DNA of 63,311 bases, from contig CALIXB010000024.1 in NCBI GenBank assembly GCA_938046775.1, positions 1 to 63,311 on the forward strand, given 5' to 3'. The position numbers were made by a program, and so were the translations under genes. Numbering within the stretch: position 1 is the first letter of the stretch; every line of letters begins with the position of its first letter. Origin of the DNA: an uncultured Candidatus Saccharibacteria bacterium. GTDB taxonomy: Bacteria; Patescibacteriota; Saccharimonadia; Saccharimonadales; Saccharimonadaceae. This document shows, piece after piece, positions 57,624 through 63,311 of the stretch. The notes beneath the pieces were generated by a model. That model had not been told where the DNA came from. It did not search any database and saw only the letters and a program-made list of their open reading frames with translations.

Positions 57624-57842
57624 TTAGCTTTTACGAGCTTTAACTTCATTACGACCGAGGTTCTTCTTTGTCTCGGTGTAAGTTGCGTGCTGCTTTGCAA
57701 TTGGGTCGTACTTTTTCAGTGTTAATTTACCCTGACCTTTAGTGGTGCGGTTTTGGGTATTAACGGTAGTATAGTAAGTTCGGTGGTTGCTCAAGTTACT
57801 CACCAAACCAATCAGCTTTCGTTTCGTATTCTTCTTTGCCAT
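57624..57842 (-). CDS. rpmG: Ribosomal protein bL33, extended
   Basis: 72 aa; ordinary bL33 has 50-55. The first part is standard (KRKLIGLVSNLSNHRTYYTTVNT, then KLTLKKYDPIAKQHATYTE), without the zinc cysteines (C-minus type). A small insertion (QNRTTKGQGK) and a C-terminal basic tail (KKNLGRNEVKARKS) account for the extra length. Confidence 0.92.
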   Translation of the reverse strand: MAKKNTKRKLIGLVSNLSNHRTYYTTVNTQNRTTKGQGKLTLKKYDPIAKQHATYTETKKNLGRNEVKARKS

Positions 57843-57971
57843 CTCTTTACTCGTTAGATTTTATAAAACGTCTTGGCTAATTATAGCATGTGTGAAGTGA
57901 AAATGCTAGTACCATATCAGATTTTACTAATTTTTGTGCTTACTTCACCAATCAATAAGGCGCGTCGGACT

Positions 57972-58274
57972 CTAATCTTTCTTTTCCAAGTATAAATATT
58001 TATCCAACCATTCGTCTGTCGGTTCAAGGTGTCTGTCGTCAATCTTTTTGAGTGGCATATTTTTTGTTATATCATCTGCAAGCTCCAATATTACGTCCTT
58101 GAGCTCAATATTATCCTTGTAATAATCCGGTATGTTTTTATAGCCAACCCTCGCTCCAACGATATTTCCAGTTATTGCCGCTGTCGAGTCCGAATCCCCG
58201 TCGTGATTTGCCGCCGCAATAATCGCCTCCGCTTTCCGTATGCTATCCCAATACCGCAGAGGTATCGCCCATCT
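57972..58274 (-). pseudogene. ADP-ribosylglycohydrolase remnant (C-terminal part only)
   Basis: An open frame of ~100 codons without a start codon, ending at 57972. It encodes WAIPLRYWDSIRKAEAIIAA then NHDGDSDSTAAITGNIVGAR, the metal-binding signature of ADP-ribosylglycohydrolases (DraG/ARH family), then a C-terminal tail with a KNMPLKKI helix. The N-terminal two-thirds are missing: a stop (58275-58277) interrupts just upstream and the restriction endonuclease gene begins 75 nt away. It looks like a gene cut by the arrival of the restriction-modification block. Confidence 0.8.
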
Positions 58275-58349
58275 CTATTATTATAACACATTTGTTTGCT
58301 TATTTCAATTTTTATGGTCTTATGTTATGATAAAAAAAAGGAAAAAATT

Positions 58350-59747
58350 ATGGCATCGAAAAATTGGCATCCAGAATTTATAAAATACACCGAGTTTATT
58401 GCTAGCCACCCCAACTACAAAAACTTACCTATCGAAAGAGGGCAAGATGGTTCGTTGAATTGGGTCGTCGCAAACAAGAATTCGGCAATTAGGCAGGGCC
58501 GCATGAAATGGTGCGAAGAGAAAGCAAAAGAATTTGGCTTCGAAATTAAACCTGGGGTGTACGCAAAAGTTATGCGCAAAATTCACCCGACTGGAGAAAA
58601 AGTTTGTCAAGTTTGCGGTCGAAAAATGTCCATATTTTATCATTACCCAACCGCTCATCTCATTGATAAGATTGAGAAAAAATTTGGAAAAAGATTTTAC
58701 AATACGACCCACATAAGTGAAATATGGGATAATCTAATCGAGTCTGGCAATACCGAATCGGAGCTCGTTTCTTTTTTCCTTGGATGTGTAGGCGCCGACA
58801 AATCATACAATGGCAAGATAGACAAACAGAGCATAATTGACTTCTTGGAAGATGCTAGCAGAAATTCAAATAAGAAGATCCTAAGTCCAGGAGCAATGTC
58901 TAATTTTCCTGACCGTTTTGATGGTTTTCATACCTATAACTTATGCTGTAGATCGACACAGGATACAGGCAGGCACGCCGATAATATGAAAAGCTATACG
59001 AAAGACAGAAGAGCATATGAATATTGGAGTGATGGCAATATTCATGCGGCAAATATGTTTATGGGCTCTTCATTCTTCAAGGGTACTTCGGCAGATCATA
59101 TTGGGCCAATCTCATTAGGATTCGTCCATGATCCGAGATATTTACAGCCTATGGATAAAGGCGACAACTCTACGAAACGAGATCGACTCACTATTGGAGA
59201 CTTGGAGAAAATCCTCGAAGTCGAGTCTAGGACCGGTATATACCCAATGTCTTGGTATTCAAAGATTGTGTGGGAATACATAAAAAAGAATTATAAACTT
59301 CATCCAGAAAAAGTGGCCACGATTTATCGTGATATGTTAAAACAAAGCATGTTTAACTTTATGTTTATATTGGGCCAAATTATTCATAGGACACAGAATG
59401 GAAAAGATTATTTAATCAATTGCTTTCTCGAACAGAATGCCAAGTATTTTGATTATGCATATGAATTTGATGAAAAAGGAAACATTATTGAACAATCACC
59501 AAGGCATTTTACAGACAGAAACAGTGATGAAATGCAGAGGTATTTTCGAATCGCAATTAACTCCGTTGACGACTACAATGCTAAGGAAAACCGTAATTTA
59601 ACTAGCTCGTTAGACCAAGATGACTTTAGAAGATTAGTTGAGATTTGTGAAATGATCAACAACGGCGATCCATATACTTCTGTCAAATCAAAAATTGAAT
59701 CGTTAGTTACAGCTGAGGAAAATGCCATTATTGAGAGATATGCGTAA
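58350..59747 (+). CDS. Type IIS restriction endonuclease, Alw26I/Eco31I/Esp3I family
   Basis: 465 aa. It has HPEFIKYTEFIASHPNYKNLP at the N terminus, a CQVCGR zinc-knuckle-like pair, and the HNH-type catalytic core RRAYEYWSDGNIHAANMFMGSSF, then SADHIGPISLGFVHDPRYLQPM and DNSTKRDRL. The D-H of ADHIGP and the Asn of DNSTKRD correspond in spacing to the D311/H312/N334 catalytic set described for Eco31I. This family recognises GTCTC-type asymmetric sites. The start at 58350 has AAGGAAAAAATT upstream; the upstream frame to 58296 adds no homology. It is tail-to-tail with its methyltransferase, overlapping 20 nt. Confidence 0.85.
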   Translation: MASKNWHPEFIKYTEFIASHPNYKNLPIERGQDGSLNWVVANKNSAIRQGRMKWCEEKAKEFGFEIKPGVYAKVMRKIHPTGEKVCQVCGRKMSIFYHYPTAHLIDKIEKKFGKRFYNTTHISEIWDNLIESGNTESELVSFFLGCVGADKSYNGKIDKQSIIDFLEDASRNSNKKILSPGAMSNFPDRFDGFHTYNLCCRSTQDTGRHADNMKSYTKDRRAYEYWSDGNIHAANMFMGSSFFKGTSADHIGPISLGFVHDPRYLQPMDKGDNSTKRDRLTIGDLEKILEVESRTGIYPMSWYSKIVWEYIKKNYKLHPEKVATIYRDMLKQSMFNFMFILGQIIHRTQNGKDYLINCFLEQNAKYFDYAYEFDEKGNIIEQSPRHFTDRNSDEMQRYFRIAINSVDDYNAKENRNLTSSLDQDDFRRLVEICEMINNGDPYTSVKSKIESLVTAEENAIIERYA

Positions 59748-62700
59748 TTGTTTTGCAATATTTCTCAGCATCGAGCTCACCTTTAAAGAACTTAATTATT
59801 GGCGAAGAATAATCACTTGCATATCTTGCCGATTCTGAACATTCAACATTTTCAAGATCGAAAATTGTATCCTTAACGGTAATTTGATTTTCTTCTTCTG
59901 GAGTAATTGGCTTAGGATAAACGTCGGATGGCGATATTTTAAGGTCCTTTCTTATGCATAGAATAATTACCCTTTTTCGCTTTTGAGGTGCTCCGTATTG
60001 GACGGCGTGGAGTAAACGACCCTCTGCCTCATAACCCAATTCGGAAAAGAGCGAAATTATATTTCGGTATGTTTCGCCACCCTGAAAACTCATAAGTCCT
60101 TCAACATTCTCGAAGACGACAACCTTTGGATTAACTTTTGAAACTATTTCAACAAAATGCCTAAACATTTGGTTTCTAGGATCGTCAGCATTCCGATATC
60201 CAGCTAATGAGAAACCCTGGCATGGCGGCCCACCACAAATAATATCAGCTTTACCCTTAATACCGGCTTCAATTACGCGCCTTTTAACATTATCGTCTGT
60301 AATATCACCACAAGTGACATCAATTTCTGGACAGTTGGTTTTTAGAGTAACACATGATGCCTCAAAAAAGTCATTCGAGATAAGTGCTCTTATGTCAGCC
60401 AATTTAAAACCATACGTTAGTCCTCCTGCACCCGAAAATAAGTCGACCGATGTAGAGCAACCAATTTTTTCTTTGATTGACTTGCCAATATTATAGGCAA
60501 GCAATGTAGGAACAGCATTTCCGATTTGCTCCAAGGTATCCTTTTTGTTGCCATAAAAGTAATAGCTATCCGGAAAACATTGAAGTCTAGCTGCTTCGCG
60601 TACGCTCAAGACGCGTTCATGGGTTGGGTGTACATACGTGCCATTGCCTGGCCTATTGAAATAGGTTGTAATGGTGTAGCTTGGCTTATTATAAGCCAAT
60701 CTACCGTATAATGTAGTGCGACCTCCAGTTTCCGATATGCGCATAAGTCGTTTTGATTTTTTGACTGTTTCTTCTGGAATGTTCGTCCAATTTCCTCCTT
60801 GAGGGATAGGCTTAATCATCTCGAGATCAAGATCACTTAATTTGAAAGTAGTATGATTTAAGACAATACTCTCGAAGATTCCTCTATATTTTGTTTCCAT
60901 ACTGGAGGCAACATTACTCAGAAACCGGTCTATATCTGGTTTTTTTGCTAGGATAATTTCTTTTATAGAAGTATTACCAAATAAAATATCTCGGCATTCA
61001 TCCGCAGTAATATTATCTATAATGTGAGAAAGGTCTTTCCTAAAACGCTCAACAAGTAAGTCCTTCTTAGCTAAAGGTAATGGCTCTTCCAATGTTTTCT
61101 CTTTCTTCATTTTTTCTCCTTTATGTCTAGTTTCATTATCATAATCAACGATACCGAAAGCTTCATTTACTAATAAATTTATAGTGTTAAGAAGTTCGGT
61201 ATCTTTTGTATCTAAGTATTTCTTAACACATTCCGAAAGCTCTTGCTTATTGTTCGAATGAACAGGAATCGGAAAATTATCAATTTCGTAATTATTTATA
61301 TGATTATTACTACTAGTTAACTTAAAATACCAATCAATTACAGGTGAATTAAGGACGCCAAGAAGAAAGAATAGATCAACGTCGTCATCATTTTCATCTA
61401 ATGAAATAAAATTGCAGCTATTTGCGAGAACAACGTTTTCTGGAACAGGGGCGAAAGCAACTCGTCTTGCCTTTGCCATATTAACTATCTGTTGGCATAC
61501 GAGTCGGGGCTTTTCAATAAAAGTTCTTTTTGCGGTTTGCTCATAAAAAACTGGCGAAGCATGCTCTAGTGATTCCATATTTGTGAGCTCATAATAAGCA
61601 ATATTCCTACCACGTAGAAGAACAAAATCCGTTTCTTCTCTTACAATAGAATTTTTATTTAAAGAAATATCTAATTCGCCTCGAAGATTGTGGATGTATG
61701 GTAAATCTCTAATTTTTGGATGTTTAGACATCTGGCTTCTTATGTTATATTCACAATCGTTCAAAATCAGAATAGCATTGCCGGTATCTTTATCGGCTAT
61801 ATCGAATATGCTAACTTTAGCTCCTGGACGAGAATAGTCACTATTAGATCCAAAAACGAGTAGCTCTTTTGTTGGCTGACCTTTTCTTAGAAGAATGGAG
61901 CAGACAGACTGAGAAGCGTCTACGTACGCACTAGTTTCGGGATATAATCTTATATTTTTCAATGACGTTTCGTTGATCATATAAGTTCTTAAATCTGAGC
62001 AACTTTTATCCGACAGAATAGAAGATGGTATCAAAAGCGAGCAGAAACAATCGTTTGACGAATATTTCGTTAAAATCTCTTCGACAAACAACCTATATAA
62101 ATTAAGCGTCCCAGTTGTCGATAATAGAAAACGTTGTTTTGCTATGCTTCCAATTTTGAAATACTTTTCACGATCCACATCATAATCCGTATCAGATAGA
62201 TACTGTGACCGTTCTGCCTTTAGATTTTTGTATGGTGGATTCGTGACGATAATATCGAAGCCATCCTGTATGACTTCTTCAGGAAAAATACTATCAATTG
62301 ATATATAGTCTATATTCTCGGAGTCAACGTCGAATAGTAATCCGCCACCGACGTGTGTAGAAAAATATGAATCATTTAAATTTATATTAAAAAGATGTTT
62401 AACGTATCTTTTTAGATTCTTCTTATACAAAGAAATAGCTTCGTCATTAATATCGCATGCGTAAATATTATTGATCAGCTCAATTGACTCATTCCTACTT
62501 AAGCCCAGGGTTGCGCAATGTTTTAGGTAGGCAAAAACAAAATTACCCGTACCGACACAGGGCTCTAGAAAGCGTTTCTTGTATATACTACGTTTATAAT
62601 CGTCGCCTATAGAGTTGAGAAGATCGGACATCATGATACTCGTAAGACTCATTGAAGTATAATAGCTTCCAGTGCGCTTGCGTAATAATGGGTCTATCGA

Positions 62701-62802
62701 TTGCTCGTATTTTAAGCTAGAATTAGATAGCTCATTCCAAACCTCAGAAGAAACGTCTGTTGAATCGAGGTCGAATAATGATTTTTGCACTCCATTTTGC
62801 AT
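59728..62802 (-). CDS. Fused N6-adenine / circularly permuted C5-cytosine DNA methyltransferase
   Basis: 1024 aa modification enzyme. N-terminal half (residues ~60-500): SAM motif RFLEPCVGTGNFVFAY and catalytic TNPPY (about residue 187), an N6-adenine methyltransferase. C-terminal half: C5-cytosine methyltransferase motifs in permuted order, TRD-like and IX/X first (ERVLSVREAARLQCFPDSYY, QIGNAVPTLLAYNIGKSI, ~residues 725-770), then motif I DLFSGAGGL (~784), IV with GGPPCQGFSLAG (~857, catalytic Cys), VI FENVEGLMSF (~900) and VIII QYGAPQKRKRV (~935). One chain could methylate A on one strand and C on the other of an asymmetric site. The start at 62802 is chosen because TAAAAT lies 8 nt before it. 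Confidence 0.9.
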   Translation of the reverse strand: MQNGVQKSLFDLDSTDVSSEVWNELSNSSLKYEQSIDPLLRKRTGSYYTSMSLTSIMMSDLLNSIGDDYKRSIYKKRFLEPCVGTGNFVFAYLKHCATLGLSRNESIELINNIYACDINDEAISLYKKNLKRYVKHLFNINLNDSYFSTHVGGGLLFDVDSENIDYISIDSIFPEEVIQDGFDIIVTNPPYKNLKAERSQYLSDTDYDVDREKYFKIGSIAKQRFLLSTTGTLNLYRLFVEEILTKYSSNDCFCSLLIPSSILSDKSCSDLRTYMINETSLKNIRLYPETSAYVDASQSVCSILLRKGQPTKELLVFGSNSDYSRPGAKVSIFDIADKDTGNAILILNDCEYNIRSQMSKHPKIRDLPYIHNLRGELDISLNKNSIVREETDFVLLRGRNIAYYELTNMESLEHASPVFYEQTAKRTFIEKPRLVCQQIVNMAKARRVAFAPVPENVVLANSCNFISLDENDDDVDLFFLLGVLNSPVIDWYFKLTSSNNHINNYEIDNFPIPVHSNNKQELSECVKKYLDTKDTELLNTINLLVNEAFGIVDYDNETRHKGEKMKKEKTLEEPLPLAKKDLLVERFRKDLSHIIDNITADECRDILFGNTSIKEIILAKKPDIDRFLSNVASSMETKYRGIFESIVLNHTTFKLSDLDLEMIKPIPQGGNWTNIPEETVKKSKRLMRISETGGRTTLYGRLAYNKPSYTITTYFNRPGNGTYVHPTHERVLSVREAARLQCFPDSYYFYGNKKDTLEQIGNAVPTLLAYNIGKSIKEKIGCSTSVDLFSGAGGLTYGFKLADIRALISNDFFEASCVTLKTNCPEIDVTCGDITDDNVKRRVIEAGIKGKADIICGGPPCQGFSLAGYRNADDPRNQMFRHFVEIVSKVNPKVVVFENVEGLMSFQGGETYRNIISLFSELGYEAEGRLLHAVQYGAPQKRKRVIILCIRKDLKISPSDVYPKPITPEEENQITVKDTIFDLENVECSESARYASDYSSPIIKFFKGELDAEKYCKTITHISQ

Positions 62803-62810
62803 ATGCTTAT

Positions 62811-62816
62811 ATTTTA
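62811..62816 (-). promoter_or_regulatory. -10 box of the methyltransferase gene (leaderless type)
   Basis: TAAAAT on the minus strand, 8 nt before the ATG at 62802. Confidence 0.5.
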
Positions 62817-62854
62817 GCATAAATATTAAAACGAGACAAGATTTTTGAGACAAA

Positions 62855-63087
62855 TTACTTCACCATATGTTTAGCGGCGTAGTATTCTTCTATCGCTTCC
62901 TTAATTCCGCACTCCGGACAAATTTCCGTTTCATTATCCTCACGCGAGAGGGCTTGATATTCTGTGAACTCCTTTTTACATTTTGGACAGCGCTGAATCT
63001 CGAGAATCTTATAGGTCAGAGTTTTTGGTAGTTTTTCGAGTAAATATTCTTCGCCATCGAGTAGCTAAAATGGTTGATGCTATCCAT
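62855..63087 (-). pseudogene. Zinc-ribbon small protein, frameshifted
   Basis: A good start (GAGG before the ATG at 63087) encodes MDSINHFS, but the conserved body lies in another frame, which opens at 63064 after a TAG: LLDGEEYLLEKLPKTLTYKI, then CPKCKKEF, YQALSREDNETEICPECGIK and EAIEEYYAAKHMVK. The two CxxC pairs and the ALSREDN-x3-ICPECG motif match small zinc-ribbon proteins common in Firmicutes and mobile DNA. A one-base shift near 63065 would restore it. It flanks the methyltransferase and could have come with it. Confidence 0.65.
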
Positions 63088-63193
63088 TATTTAACCTCTC
63101 TTTTCTCTAAATTGTTAAGCTACAATGCTCTATTTTCGATTATTCTGTCTATGAAGTTATCTGTAGGATAGATAGCCTCATTCGACAAAATAA

Positions 63194-63215
63194 AAGACCA
63201 ATGAAATACTGGTCT
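63194..63215 (-). terminator. Terminator of tRNA-Thr
   Basis: AAGACCA/TGGTCTT stem with 8-nt loop followed on the minus strand by TTATTTTG. Confidence 0.7.
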
Positions 63216-63256
63216 TAATTAAAAAAGACTCGCATTTCTACGAATCTACGTATTTA

Positions 63257-63311
63257 TGGAGCCACGATCGGGGCTTGAACCCGAGACCTCATCCTTACCA
63301 TGGATGCGCTC
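63257..63311 (-). tRNA. tRNA-Thr (anticodon GGT), partial
   Basis: The 3' part only; the window ends inside the D-arm/anticodon stem region. Anticodon stem CATCC/GGATG with loop ATGGTAA (anticodon GGT), T-arm TCGGG-TTCAAGC-CCCGA, and encoded CCA (63257-63259). Confidence 0.9.

Noticed and set aside
58029..58286. 85-codon plus-strand frame
   Set aside because: It lies antisense to the ADP-ribosylglycohydrolase remnant, whose translated sequence is clearly homologous.
1..63311. Alternative genetic code (TGA as Gly or Trp)
   Set aside because: TGA ends real genes (for example the GT4 gene at 56355-56357) and conserved genes have no in-frame TGA.
1..63311. CRISPR array, insertion sequence or prophage
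   Set aside because: No spaced direct repeats, transposase, integrase or phage structural gene was seen; the only mobile-like units are the repeat-bracketed GmrSD gene and the R-M block.

Overview
The window looks like a chromosomal segment of a Saccharibacteria (TM7 / Patescibacteria) genome. The genes are short-spaced and compact. The ATP synthase, ribosomal and replication genes are divergent. TGA is used as a normal stop (for example the ATGA overlap at 56354-56357), which argues against the code-25 relatives. Several genes point to life with actinobacteria: a WhiB-family protein and two sortase-type surface proteins (LPNTG and LATTG), one of them clearly richer in G+C than its neighbours. 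Identification rests on gene content only; no database search was possible.

Layout. 1-4.7 kb: a partial glycosyltransferase, smpB, a ParB-like protein, an ABC-F ATPase carrying an in-frame palindromic insert, and a glutaredoxin. 5.0-11.6 kb: a complete F-type ATP synthase operon (AtpI/Z-like, a, c, b, delta, alpha, gamma, beta, epsilon). 11.6-14.1 kb: a kinase-fold protein, a membrane protein, and a tRNA-dihydrouridine synthase with a second in-frame insert. 14.1-14.75 kb: a transcription unit with a small basic protein and a long highly structured RNA of unknown identity. 14.8-22.5 kb: a UvrD-like helicase-nuclease, a P-type ATPase, and an rRNA uracil methyltransferase homologue. 22.5-25.5 kb: tRNA-Gln, then a GmrSD-type (DUF262/DUF1524) gene bracketed by inverted repeats, and a DUF2268 protease. 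25.6-32.4 kb: GreA-like factor, two-component system, NatAB-like ABC exporter, AI-2E family transporter, cysS. 32.5-36.7 kb: hypotheticals, a DHH phosphoesterase, and a PKD-containing LPNTG surface protein. 36.8-42.0 kb: recR, ybaB, an ArnT-like membrane glycosyltransferase, dnaB, dnaX. 42-48.9 kb: hypotheticals, rplL and rplJ with an L10 leader, whiB, the LATTG surface protein, rplA. 49-57.8 kb: eno, tsaC, rplK, nusG, secE, a PAS histidine kinase, a YgjP-like peptidase, a P-loop kinase, tRNA-Trp, a GT4 plus GH57 polysaccharide pair, rpmG. 58-62.8 kb: a type IIS restriction-modification system next to two broken genes. The window ends in a partial tRNA-Thr.

Two gene-expression styles stand out. 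Around twenty genes have a TATAAT-like box 6-9 nt before the start codon and no Shine-Dalgarno sequence, which predicts leaderless mRNAs. Another group (the 14.5, 32.5, 42.5 and 46.4 kb genes and the LPNTG gene) has a full -35/-10 promoter, a long and often structured 5' UTR and a good ribosome-binding site.

The most unusual items are: palindrome-rich in-frame insertions of about 55 codons in two housekeeping genes, with an intergenic palindrome between rplJ and rplL that shares an 11-mer with one of them; the 14.15-14.46 kb structured RNA with a tRNA-like module; and a single 1024-residue methyltransferase that fuses an N6-adenine enzyme to a circularly permuted C5-cytosine enzyme, opposite an Alw26I/Eco31I/Esp3I-type endonuclease.
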